From: Halosimplex litoreum
Lineage (GTDB): Archaea; Halobacteriota; Halobacteria; Halobacteriales; Haloarculaceae
Direction: 5' to 3'
Length of the DNA stretch: 64,000 nt
NCBI RefSeq assembly: GCF_016065055.1
Contig: NZ_CP065856.1
Location: 3,347,836-3,411,835 of the forward strand
Shown here one piece after another: positions 47,001 through 54,095 of the stretch. The position numbers were made by a program, and so were the translations under genes. Each line of letters opens with the position of its first letter. The first letter of the stretch is position 1. The notes below the pieces were generated by a model, which worked only from the letters and a program-made list of their open reading frames with translations, was not told the origin of the DNA and did no database searches.

Positions 47001-47990
47001 AAGTTCCAGTTCGTCGGCCAGTCGCTCTACGGCGTCTTCGGCTGGGACCGCTTCCGCCTCTACGACCGGGAAATGAGTGCCGGCGTCACCTCCACGAACC
47101 GGGAGGTCATCAGCTTCACCGAGCAGGCGGCGAACGAACTTGACAAAGAAGTTATATATGGAGATACTGACAGTGTCATGCTCGAACTCGGCGGAGAGAC
47201 GCCGAAAGAGGAGGCTATCGAGCGCTCGTTCGAGATAGAGGATCACATCAACGACCGCTACGACGAGTTCGCGATCGAGGAGCTCAACGCCGAGCTCCAC
47301 CGCTTCCAGATCGAGTTCGAGAAGCTCTATCGGCGCTTCTTCCAGGCGGGCAAGAAGAAACGGTACGCCGGGCACATCATCTGGAGCGAGGGGAAAGACG
47401 TCGACGACATCGATATCACGGGCTTCGAGTACCAGCGCTCGGACATCGCGCCGATCACGAAGGAAGTCCAGCTGCAGGTCATCGAGATGATCGTCCACGG
47501 GGAAGACCTCGAGGACGTGAAAGACTACGTTCACGACGTCATCGAGGACTTCCAGAACGGCGAGGCCAGCCTCGACGACATCGGGATCCCCGGCGGTATC
47601 GGGAAGAAGCTCGACAACTACGACACCGACACCGCGCAGGTCCGCGGCGCGAAGTACGCCAACCTCCTGCTGGACACCAACTTCGCGAGCGGGTCGAAGC
47701 CCAAGCGGGTCTACCTGAAGAAGGTCCACCCCGAGTTCTTCCGGGAGATCGAAGCCGAGATGGATCTCGACCCCGCGGAGGACCCGCTGTACGGCGAGTT
47801 CAAGCGTGACCCGGACGTGATCTGCTTCGAGTACGCCGACCAGGTACCCGACGCCTTCGAGGTCGACTGGGACAAGATGCTCGACAAGACGCTGAAAGGC
47901 CCCATCGCCCGCGTTCTCGAAGCGCTCGACATCTCCTGGGAGGAGGTCAAAAGCGGCCAAGAGCAGACGGGCCTCGAGAGTTTCATGTGA
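44001..47990 (+). CDS. polB: Family B DNA polymerase with an intein at motif B
   Basis: A 1329-residue precursor; removing the 421-residue intein (587-1007) leaves about 908 residues, normal for archaeal PolB. The proofreading domain has Exo I FDIEVD near residue 215. Polymerase motif A is LDLKSLYP (Asp497), motif B is split by the intein (KVIMN / SLYGVFGW) and motif C is YGDTDS (Asp1055 and Asp1057). It is the replicative or repair B-type polymerase of the cell. Codons 47139-47174, exactly over YGDTDS, are AT-rich and unlike the rest of the gene (see findings). The gene follows repeat element B and its own TATA box. Confidence 0.97.
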   Translation: MEQTEFGDFGAGADRPADEAEAVAGNDTGGEVATVVDADSARFPDAQGTVTLTVTQVDYTVEYSGDDEFPVVHVFGRREPGPDDDHPPLEHVEVYDFEPYFYAPIENVDDQRIAGYDGLVDYRETDEQGEPFESIRGDRLAKIVGRTPRDVGQIRDDFEHYEADILFPNRLLIDKDIESGVRVPERRTDDGTIRVPHQEVEAVDDNATPRVNTFDIEVDDRNGFPEDGEQTIVCLTSHDSYDDKYINWLYESPDGVDGPAALGAYDPIEADIDAEVRVFDSEPEMLDAFIEYIEETDPDLLTGWNFADFDAPYFLDRVEELAGPNHDYDLDIDRLSRVNEVWRSDWNGPDIKGRVVFDLLRAYKSTQFTELESYRLDAVGEMELDVGKERYPGDIGDLWEDDPERLLEYNLRDVELCVELDRKQDIIAFWDEARKLVGCKIEDAPTAGDAVDMYVLHKAYGEFALPSKGQQEATDEFEGGAVFDPITGVRENVSVLDLKSLYPMSMTTINASPETKVDPETYGGETYHTPSGVHFRKEPDGIIREMVDELLEEREEKKSLRNDNAPGSEDYERYDRQQAAVKVIMNCFTPDTDVLTPDGVRNIRDLDVGDSVYSLDPETMEMEVKPVVETHAYPDYRGELVDVETSKTDFRVTPNHRMLVRKNERNGISWDQDDYRFVEAGDLDRATNYELPHGWDGPDGERIDEVDLTELLDDYEVWVRPEVHGHTFAAEIGYYPDKVLKNDVGQEGYVFSAEEFEAHREYIDSVAERCFVHAEANRKWIPRTYGGDDFLELLAWFVTEGNVYTSEEKQFGDNLRGSATTVKIAQDAPVATDGGEGGAAAIEDDHHAAIGDLLDRMGFDYYVDDQSYQFTSRLLGRYLEDACGDDSFAKRVPEFVFDASREQKRRFLDVLLDGDGDRQENSWRYSTASEELRDDVLRLCAHLGLTANYRKDSGSWRIYATENAKNTLRMHRSGSRSEAEDGVYCVTVEDNHTLMAGRNGKFQFVGQSLYGVFGWDRFRLYDREMSAGVTSTNREVISFTEQAANELDKEVIYGDTDSVMLELGGETPKEEAIERSFEIEDHINDRYDEFAIEELNAELHRFQIEFEKLYRRFFQAGKKKRYAGHIIWSEGKDVDDIDITGFEYQRSDIAPITKEVQLQVIEMIVHGEDLEDVKDYVHDVIEDFQNGEASLDDIGIPGGIGKKLDNYDTDTAQVRGAKYANLLLDTNFASGSKPKRVYLKKVHPEFFREIEAEMDLDPAEDPLYGEFKRDPDVICFEYADQVPDAFEVDWDKMLDKTLKGPIARVLEALDISWEEVKSGQEQTGLESFM
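45759..47021 (+). mobile_element. PolB intein (421 residues) with LAGLIDADG-type endonuclease
   Basis: Inserted between Asn586 and the Ser that starts SLYG of motif B. The N-terminal splice residue is Cys587 (CFTPDTDVLTPDG, block A). Block B is VTPNHRMLV with the TxxH pattern. Endonuclease motifs are LLAWFVTEG and LLDGDGD, both with acidic residues kept, so the homing enzyme may be active. Block F is VYCVTVEDNHTLMAGRNG. The C-terminus is FVGQ followed by extein Ser: Gln replaces the usual Asn and Gly the usual penultimate His. Gln-ending inteins can still splice, more slowly. The boundary codons look like the host gene. Confidence 0.93.
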
Positions 47991-48036
47991 GTGCCGGGTG
48001 CCCGTCCGTCCGAGCGTCGAATCGGCGGGGCTCCGC

Positions 48037-48777
48037 CTAAGCGGAGTCTACACCTCGGGCGCGCTCCCGGGGCCGTGGTTCGGGTTCGTCGCGGGTCCTG
48101 GTCGGAGCGTTCCGTCGCGAGTCGACCGCCCGGTAGAGCGCGGCGGCGAGACCCAGTCCTGCGAGCGCGAACGCGGCCCGGCGGCCGGACCGGCCGGCTC
48201 TCGGCACCCGTTCGGTCGCCCGTGCCGTCAGCGAGTGCTGTGCTTCGACGAGGTCGCCGAACTCGCGGGCGAAGCGTACGACCTCCTCCCAGTCGGTGTA
48301 CTCGTAGTCGCGAGAGGTATCGGTGTCGCCCGTCGTCACTGCCGCGGCGAGTTCGAAGAACCACTGCACCGGGCGGCTGTACCGTGTGTAGTTGATGGCT
48401 CCGGCGAAGTTCCCGACACGGTCGGGATGCCAGCCAGTGTCCGCGAAGAGGTCCTCGGCCCACTGGAGCGAGCCCGACTGCGCCGACTCCCACGGCACGG
48501 CGGCGGCGAAGGATAGCTGGAAGAAGGCCGACGGCCGCGACGACAGCGCCGCGCGATGCTCCGCGACGAACTCGACCACGGCCCGCTGGTGTCGGTTGTT
48601 GTTCACCGAAGCGCCGACCACCACGCCGTCGAACGAGTCGACCGACTCGGCCGGCGGGTTCGAGACGTGCCGGGTCGTCACCTCGTGGCCGCGGTCGACG
48701 AGCACGTCGTCGATACGTCTCGCGACCACCGCGGTCTGGCCGGTGGTAGTCCCGTAGATGACGAGGATCGAGGCCAT
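48037..48777 (-). CDS. Flavodoxin-domain protein (HemG-like protoporphyrinogen oxidase family)
   Basis: A 246-residue protein. Residues 1-170 form a flavodoxin fold with the FMN phosphate loop YGTTTGQTAVVA and the segment FDGVVVGASVNNNRHQRAVVEF, as in menaquinone-dependent protoporphyrinogen oxidase HemG. The later INYTRYSRPVQWFFELAA and DYEYTDWEEVVRFA also fit that family. An extra C-terminal stretch has one weak hydrophobic helix (AAFALAGLGLAAALY) and an Arg-rich tail. It may act in haem synthesis or as a general flavodoxin-type reductase. Convergent with polB. Confidence 0.8.
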   Translation of the reverse strand: MASILVIYGTTTGQTAVVARRIDDVLVDRGHEVTTRHVSNPPAESVDSFDGVVVGASVNNNRHQRAVVEFVAEHRAALSSRPSAFFQLSFAAAVPWESAQSGSLQWAEDLFADTGWHPDRVGNFAGAINYTRYSRPVQWFFELAAAVTTGDTDTSRDYEYTDWEEVVRFAREFGDLVEAQHSLTARATERVPRAGRSGRRAAFALAGLGLAAALYRAVDSRRNAPTRTRDEPEPRPRERARGVDSA

Positions 48778-48982
48778 ACCGATCGAACGATCGCCGGAGA
48801 GAAAGCTTCATTTGCCGTCTGGCGCGGACTGTTCGTCGACTGTATGCGTGCAGTTCCGTCGGGTTCGATGCGACCACGGAGTTTCCAATACCCTAAACTC
48901 GATTTACGAATCGCAAACGTCGGTCGTGGAAACTCGAAACTATTATCAGCGATAGCCCCGTGATTTAGGATGACCGAAATAT
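48778..48982. promoter_or_regulatory. Divergent region upstream of sufC
   Basis: A 205-base gap. AT-rich boxes at about 48895-48915 (CCCTAAACTCGATTTACG) and 48935-48950 (CGAAACTATTATCAG) are candidate promoters for the sufCBD operon. The segment directly before the ATG at 48983 is unusually AT-rich (GAAATAT). No ORF is credible. Confidence 0.4.
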
Positions 48983-49918
48983 ATGGCTGTACTCGAAATA
49001 GACAACCTGCAGGCGAAGGTCGCAGAGGACGGCGGTGAACAGATCCTCGAGGGTGTGGACCTGGACGTCGAGTCGGGCGAGATCCACGCGCTGATGGGTC
49101 CGAACGGGTCGGGCAAGTCCACACTGGCGAAGGTCATCGCGGGCCACCCGGCCTACGAGGTCACTGGCGGCGAAGTGCGCTTCCACATCGAAGAGGACGA
49201 GTTCGAGGACATCGAGGTCCCCGCGGATCTGCAGACGTGGGACCTGCTCGATCTGGAACCGAACGAGCGCGCGGCGCTGGGTATCTTCCTGGCGTTCCAG
49301 TACCCCGCCGAGATCGAGGGCGTGACGATGGTGAACTTCCTGCGGACGGCGCTCAACGCGAAGCTCGAGGAGCGCGAGGAGCTGTTCGAGGACGAGGACG
49401 AGGAGGATGAAGCCGAAGCCGACGAGGGCGGTGACACCAAAGAAGACGCCGCGGGCTACGACACCTCTCCGATGGAGGGGCCCGCCGACGAGGGCGAGGT
49501 CGGCGTCGCGGAGTTTCAGGAGATCCTCCAGGCAAAGATGGAGCAACTCGACATGGACGAGAAGTTCGCGAACCGCTATCTCAACGCGGGCTTCTCCGGC
49601 GGCGAGAAGAAGCAAAACGAGGTCCTCCAGGCGGCGATCCTCGAGCCGTCGGTCGCGGTGCTCGACGAGATCGACTCCGGGCTGGACATCGACCGCCTGC
49701 AGGACGTCTCCCAGGGTATCAACGCGCTGCGCGACGAGCAGGGCGCGGGCATCCTGCAGATCACCCACTACCAGCGCATCCTCGACTACGTGGAGCCGGA
49801 CCACGTCCACGTGATGCTCGACGGCGAGATCGCCAAATCCGGCGGCGCGGAGCTGGCCGAGACCCTCGAGGACGAGGGCTACGACTGGGTCCGCGAGGAA
49901 GTCTACGAGGCGGCCTGA
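48983..49918 (+). CDS. sufC: Fe-S cluster assembly ATPase SufC
   Basis: A 311-residue ABC ATPase: Walker [19 protein letters not shown]-loop [11 protein letters not shown], signature [12 protein letters not shown], Walker [15 protein letters not shown] and switch ITHYQRIL. Its length exceeds the usual 250 because of a roughly 50-residue very acidic insert (about residues 130-180, [19 protein letters not shown]...) before the signature. SufC powers the SufBCD scaffold that builds Fe-S clusters. It starts the operon; sufB follows after 45 bases. Confidence 0.96.
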   Translation: MAVLEIDNLQAKVAEDGGEQILEGVDLDVESGEIHALMGPNGSGKSTLAKVIAGHPAYEVTGGEVRFHIEEDEFEDIEVPADLQTWDLLDLEPNERAALGIFLAFQYPAEIEGVTMVNFLRTALNAKLEEREELFEDEDEEDEAEADEGGDTKEDAAGYDTSPMEGPADEGEVGVAEFQEILQAKMEQLDMDEKFANRYLNAGFSGGEKKQNEVLQAAILEPSVAVLDEIDSGLDIDRLQDVSQGINALRDEQGAGILQITHYQRILDYVEPDHVHVMLDGEIAKSGGAELAETLEDEGYDWVREEVYEAA

Positions 49919-49963
49919 CGTGCATAGCCTGATACGGCTACAGACCATACACACGATACAACA

Positions 49964-51394
49964 ATGAGCTCAGATCAAGACCATCTCAAGGAGACCGACA
50001 CCGAGGCCCGCTTCGAGTTCAAGAAGGAGGAAAAGTCCGCCTTCGAAGCCGAGAAGGGGTTGACGGAGGAGACCATCCGGGTCATCTCCGAGGACAAGGA
50101 CGAACCGGAGTGGATGCTCGAGCGGCGCCTGCGCGCGCTGGAGCAGTACCACGAGATGCCGATGCCCGACGACTGGCCGGGCGCACCCGACATCTCGGAG
50201 GTCGACGTCGACGAGATCGTTCCCTACATCCGCCCGGACATCGAAACGCGCGGCGGGGTCGACGACTGGAACGACCTCCCCGAGGAGATCCAGGACACCT
50301 TCGACAAGCTCGGTATCCCCGAGGCCGAGAAGAACGCCCTCTCGGGCGTCGGCGCCCAGTACGAGTCCGAAATCGTCTACCAGAACATGCAGGAGCGCTG
50401 GGAGGAGAAGGGCGTCATCTTCTGCGACATGGACAAGGCGGTCCAGGAACACGAAGAGATCGTCGAGGAGTACTTCATGACGAAGGCCGTGCCGCCGAGC
50501 GACAACAAGTTCGCGGCGCTGCACGGCGCCATCTGGTCCGGTGGGTCGTTCGTCTACGTCCCCGAGGACACGACGGTCGACATGCCCGTCCAGGCGTACT
50601 TCCGGATGAACTCCGACGGCATGGGCCAGTTCGAGCACACGCTCATCATCGCCGAGGAGGGCTCGGAAGTCCACTACATCGAGGGCTGTTCCGCCCCGAA
50701 GTACTCGGAGTTCAACCTCCACAGCGGGGGCGTCGAAGTGTTCGTCAAGGAAGGTGCCCACGTCCAGTACTCGACGGTGCAGAACTGGTCGAAAAACACC
50801 TACAACCTCAACACCAAGCGCGCCATCGCCGAGGCCGACGCCACGATGGAGTGGGTCTCCGGCAGCATGGGTTCGAAGGCGACGATGCTCTACCCGAGCA
50901 CCATCCTCAAAGGGCCCGGCGCGACGGACAACCACATCACCATCGCCATGGCCGGCGAGGGCCAGGACATCGACACCGGCGCGAAGGTCTACCACAACGC
51001 GCCCGACACGAAGTCGACCATCGAGTCCAAGTCCATCGCCAAGGACGGCGGCCGCACCAACTACCGCGGTTTGGTCCACATGGCCAACGGCGCCGAAGGC
51101 GCGTCGACGTCCGTCGAATGTGACGCGCTGATGTTCGACAACGACTCGACGTCGGACACGATGCCGTACATGGAGATTCAGGAGAACGAGGTCGACGTGG
51201 CTCACGAGGCGACCGTCGGCAAGATCGGTGACGAGGACGTGTTCTACCTCCAGAGCCGCGGCCTGGACGACGACGACGCAAAGCAGATGATCGTCGCCGG
51301 CTTCATCGAGCCGATCACCGAGGAACTGCCCATCGAGTACGCGGTCGAGCTCAACCGCCTCATCGAACTGGAGATGGAGGGCTCGCTCGGGTAA
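49964..51394 (+). CDS. sufB: Fe-S cluster assembly scaffold SufB
   Basis: A 476-residue protein with the SufB N-terminal helical part (LTEETIRVISEDKDEPEWML), the conserved DMDKAVQEHEEIVEEYFMTK and the right-handed beta-helix core (EGCSAPKYSEFNLHSGGVEVFV; MEWVSGSMGSKATMLYPSTI; the C-terminal region ending ELPIEYAVELNRLIELEMEG). It binds SufC and SufD and assembles the nascent cluster. It starts at ATG 49964; sufD follows 15 bases after the stop. Confidence 0.96.
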   Translation: MSSDQDHLKETDTEARFEFKKEEKSAFEAEKGLTEETIRVISEDKDEPEWMLERRLRALEQYHEMPMPDDWPGAPDISEVDVDEIVPYIRPDIETRGGVDDWNDLPEEIQDTFDKLGIPEAEKNALSGVGAQYESEIVYQNMQERWEEKGVIFCDMDKAVQEHEEIVEEYFMTKAVPPSDNKFAALHGAIWSGGSFVYVPEDTTVDMPVQAYFRMNSDGMGQFEHTLIIAEEGSEVHYIEGCSAPKYSEFNLHSGGVEVFVKEGAHVQYSTVQNWSKNTYNLNTKRAIAEADATMEWVSGSMGSKATMLYPSTILKGPGATDNHITIAMAGEGQDIDTGAKVYHNAPDTKSTIESKSIAKDGGRTNYRGLVHMANGAEGASTSVECDALMFDNDSTSDTMPYMEIQENEVDVAHEATVGKIGDEDVFYLQSRGLDDDDAKQMIVAGFIEPITEELPIEYAVELNRLIELEMEGSLG

Positions 51395-51409
51395 CCCCCG
51401 GTGATCACC

Positions 51410-52624
51410 ATGAGTACGCAGGTACACGCGAACCTCACAGAGGCACAGGTAACGGAGATCAGCGAACAGCTCGACGAGCCCGAGTGGCTCCTCGAGACCC
51501 GTCTGGACGCGCTGGCCGCGCTCGACGAGCTGGACATGCCGGACGTCATCACGACGCCCGGTCCGCGCCACTGGACGAACCTCGTCGACCTCGACTACGA
51601 GTCACTCGTAGACCCGCTGGAGTGGGAGCAGGAGAAAGACCGCGTCGAAGCCGAAGGCGCCGACGTGCTGGCGTGGGACGAGGCCCTGGCCGAGCACGGC
51701 GACCTGATCGAGGAGCAGTTCGGGAGCGTCGTCGACCCCCAGCGTGACTTCCTGACGGCGCTGTCGACGGCGCTGTTCTCGGCGGGCACGCTCGTCTACG
51801 TTCCCGAAGGCGTCGCCGCCGAGGACGTGAAGATCCGGACGACACAGAACAGCCGCTCGCTGTTCAACTACACGCTGGTCGTCGTCGAGGAGTCGGCCTC
51901 GGCCACGATCCTCGAACGACAGAGCATCGGCGCCGACGTCGAGGGCGACCAGTACTACTCGGGCGTCGTCGAGGTCGTCGCCGGCGAGAACGCGAACGTC
52001 CAGTACGGGGCGCTCCAGAACCTCGGCGAGGACACCTACAACTTTCAGGTCAAGCGCGGCCACGCCGCCGACCACGCCTCAGTCGACTGGATCGAGGGCA
52101 ACATCGGCTCGCGGCTCACGAAGTCCAGCGTCGAGACCCGACTCCTGGGCGAGGGCTCGGAGAGCCAGATCGTCGGCGCCTTCTTCGGCCACGACGACCA
52201 GCACTTCGACATCAACAGCCGCGTCTGGCACGAGCACGAGCACACCACCGCCGACCTCGTGACCCGCGGCGTCCTCGACGACGAGGCTCGCTCGGTGTAC
52301 GAGGGGGTCCAAGACGTTGGTACCGACGCCTGGGACACCAGCTCTTACCAGCGCGAGAACACGCTGATGCTCAGCGACGACAGCGAGGCCGACGCCTCGC
52401 CGAAGCTGATCATCAACAACCACGACACCGAGGCCAGCCACTCCGCGACCGTCGGCCAGGTCGACGCCGAGGAACTGTTCTACATGACCTCCCGCGGCGT
52501 CGACGAGGAGCGCGCGAAGAACATGCTCGTCGAGGGCTTCTTCGTGCCCGTCCTCGAGGAGGTCGCCGTCGACGAACTCCGCGAGGACATGGACGAGTTG
52601 ATCGTCGAGCGGCTGACCGAGTAA
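51410..52624 (+). CDS. sufD: Fe-S cluster assembly protein SufD
   Basis: A 404-residue paralogue of SufB, starting MSTQVHANLTEAQVTEI at 51410 (a GTG at 51401 would add three residues). The N-terminal LDEPEWLLETRLDALAALDEL mirrors SufB. The beta-helix core has SSATILERQS-like repeats, and the C-terminal SHSATVGQVDAEELFYMTSRGVDEERAKNMLVEGFF is the SufB/D signature containing the conserved His. It partners SufB and SufC in the scaffold. It is the last gene of the operon. Confidence 0.95.
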   Translation: MSTQVHANLTEAQVTEISEQLDEPEWLLETRLDALAALDELDMPDVITTPGPRHWTNLVDLDYESLVDPLEWEQEKDRVEAEGADVLAWDEALAEHGDLIEEQFGSVVDPQRDFLTALSTALFSAGTLVYVPEGVAAEDVKIRTTQNSRSLFNYTLVVVEESASATILERQSIGADVEGDQYYSGVVEVVAGENANVQYGALQNLGEDTYNFQVKRGHAADHASVDWIEGNIGSRLTKSSVETRLLGEGSESQIVGAFFGHDDQHFDINSRVWHEHEHTTADLVTRGVLDDEARSVYEGVQDVGTDAWDTSSYQRENTLMLSDDSEADASPKLIINNHDTEASHSATVGQVDAEELFYMTSRGVDEERAKNMLVEGFFVPVLEEVAVDELREDMDELIVERLTE

Positions 52625-52695
52625 TTCCCTCCCGTTTTCGCCCGTCCTGGCGACGTTCCACTCCCGTTCCCGGGTCTCGAAAACGCGCCCGTCGG

Positions 52696-52705
52696 TTAAG
52701 TATCG
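52696..52705 (+). promoter_or_regulatory. TATA box of a small membrane protein gene
   Basis: GTTAAGTATC lies 25-34 bases before the ATG at 52730. Confidence 0.45.
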
Positions 52706-52729
52706 TGATGACGTTAGACACACCAACGC

Positions 52730-52942
52730 ATGCGTCCACTGCACCTCTTGCCCCTCGTGGTCGCCCCGGTCGTCCCGCTGCACACGGGCCACCTGCATCT
52801 GGTGACGGACTCGGTCCTCGGGGTGGCGGTCGGGGTCGCCGTCGTCGGGCTGTACGTGCTCGCGCTCCGCTGGGCCGGTGACGACCGGACGGGCGGCCGC
52901 GACCACGGGCCCCAGGACAGGGAGAGTCGTTCGAATCGGTGA
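52730..52942 (+). CDS. Small His-rich membrane protein
   Basis: A 70-residue protein: MRPLHLLPLVVAPVVPLHTG, then HLHLV and a second hydrophobic helix VLGVAVGVAVVGLYVLALRW, with a polar charged tail ending ESRSNR. Three histidines lie near the start of the second helix, a possible metal site. The TATA box at the right distance supports it as a gene. No family is recognised. Confidence 0.5.
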   Translation: MRPLHLLPLVVAPVVPLHTGHLHLVTDSVLGVAVGVAVVGLYVLALRWAGDDRTGGRDHGPQDRESRSNR

Positions 52943-53033
52943 GCCCGTGGTGGCCGGCGAGTGCGCCGACTGCGTCCTTACAGTCGCAGTGGCGAGGGAA
53001 GGACTTACGTCCCCGCCTGCCTGACCACTGTCT

Positions 53034-53078
53034 ATGAATCACGCGACGGGCGTCGACCACCAGGGGGGCCCGCGATGA
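53034..53078 (+). CDS. Possible 14-residue leader ORF of the ferritin-like gene
   Basis: MNHATGVDHQGGPR followed by TGA. The stop overlaps the ATG of the ferritin-like gene at 53075 (ATGA). If translated it would couple initiation of the downstream gene. Evidence is the overlap alone, but a second such mini-ORF follows in the same operon. Confidence 0.3.
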   Translation: MNHATGVDHQGGPR

Positions 53079-53557
53079 GTCTCACCGTGCCCGTCGGGTC
53101 CGACCACCAGCTGGCCCGCCTGCTCCAGATCGGTATCGTCCTGGAAGAAGTCGTCGAGGCGCGGGCGTCGAAACACGCCAGCGACAGCGGAGCGGACCTG
53201 ACCGACGACGTGCGAGCGATGCTCGAAGACGCCGCCGAGGAGTCCGCCCGCCACCGCGACCGCCTGGAGGACCTGATCGGAGAACTCGACGCCGAGACGG
53301 TCGCCTACGAGGAGATCGAGGCGCTCGTCGAGGCCCAGTACGAGGCCGACGAGGACTTCGACGGCGTCCTCTACGACCAGCTGTGTAACGAGGAGACGGC
53401 CTACAAGTTCTACGACGACCTCATCGAGGCCGTCGAGGCCTCGGACGTACAGTTCGGTATCGACCGCGGCCGACTGCTCGACACCCTCGCAACCATCCGC
53501 GAGGAGGAGGCCGAGGGCGTCGAAGAAGTGACCGAACTCATGGAGGAGCGACGATGA
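53075..53557 (+). CDS. Ferritin-like (rubrerythrin/DPS-type) domain protein
   Basis: A 160-residue all-helical protein: MSLTVPVGSDHQLARLLQIG, then helices with regularly placed Glu/His (ILEEVVEARASKHASDSG; AEESARHRDRLEDLIGELDAE; CNEETAYKFYDDLIEAVEAS; IREEEAEGVEEVTELMEERR). The pattern E...ExxH suggests a di-iron four-helix bundle, though ligands cannot be assigned with certainty. Just downstream is a DtxR-family metal regulator, so iron or manganese handling is likely. The start is ATG 53075; the stop overlaps another mini-ORF. Confidence 0.78.
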   Translation: MSLTVPVGSDHQLARLLQIGIVLEEVVEARASKHASDSGADLTDDVRAMLEDAAEESARHRDRLEDLIGELDAETVAYEEIEALVEAQYEADEDFDGVLYDQLCNEETAYKFYDDLIEAVEASDVQFGIDRGRLLDTLATIREEEAEGVEEVTELMEERR

Positions 53558-53613
53558 CCGCCGACGGCCCGGTGTGCCGCCGGCAACCCACTCGAACGGA
53601 GGGATTCCTGTGA
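53554..53613 (+). CDS. Possible 19-residue linker ORF between ferritin-like and DtxR genes
   Basis: MTADGPVCRRQPTRTEGFL, with its ATG overlapping the TGA of the ferritin-like gene (ATGA at 53554-53557) and its own TGA overlapping the GTG start of the DtxR gene (GTGA at 53610-53613). It contains GGAGG within its last codons, positioned as a ribosome-binding site for the regulator. It probably serves coupling rather than making a functional peptide. Confidence 0.35.
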   Translation: MTADGPVCRRQPTRTEGFL

Positions 53614-54041
53614 ACACGGCCGACCAGTACCTGAAAGCCATCTACCTGATCCAGCAGATCGAGGACGGCCCCGCGTCGACCGGTGACCTCGCCGACCGAC
53701 TCGACGTGAGCCCCGCGAGCGCCAACGAGATGATCGGCAAGCTCGAAGACCAGGGGCTGGCCGAACACGAGAAGTACAAGGGCGTCTCCCTCTCGGACGA
53801 GGGCATCGTCCGCGCCCGCGACGCGCTCCAGAACTACTGCATCATCGAGCGGTTCCTCGTCGAGGTCCTCGAAGTCGAGGAGTTCCGCGGTGAGGCCCGC
53901 CAGCTCGAGAGCGTCATCGACGAGACCGTCGCCGACCGACTCGACACCATCATCGACCGCGACCCCGCCTGTCCCGACTGCTTCGACTCCGAAGACGACG
54001 TCTGTGGCCTACTCGAAGTCCCCGCGACCGCCGACGACTGA
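53610..54041 (+). CDS. DtxR/MntR-family metal-dependent transcriptional regulator
   Basis: A 143-residue regulator starting at GTG 53610 (VNTADQYLKAIYLIQ), fixed by GGAGG eight bases upstream. The winged helix (residues 15-62: TGDLADRLDVSPASANEMIGKL) and the dimerisation/metal domain with the conserved CIIERFLVEVLEVEEF and EARQLESVIDETVADRLD are standard. A late CPDCFDSEDDVCGLL may add a metal site. There is no SH3-like third domain. It would repress metal-uptake or storage genes with Fe(II)/Mn(II), including possibly its own operon. Confidence 0.92.
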   Translation: MNTADQYLKAIYLIQQIEDGPASTGDLADRLDVSPASANEMIGKLEDQGLAEHEKYKGVSLSDEGIVRARDALQNYCIIERFLVEVLEVEEFRGEARQLESVIDETVADRLDTIIDRDPACPDCFDSEDDVCGLLEVPATADD

Positions 54042-54095
54042 CGGTCAGAGCGTCCGGCCGTACGTTTTTGACGGATACCGCGACCACTCCGTGGT

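Noticed and set aside
47139-47174. A second intein in polB at YGDTDS.
   Set aside because: The reading frame runs through the motif without interruption; only the codon anomaly is there.
49970-51571. 533-codon minus-strand frame opposite sufB.
   Set aside because: Antisense shadow of SufB; Val/Leu/Asp/Arg-rich without motifs.
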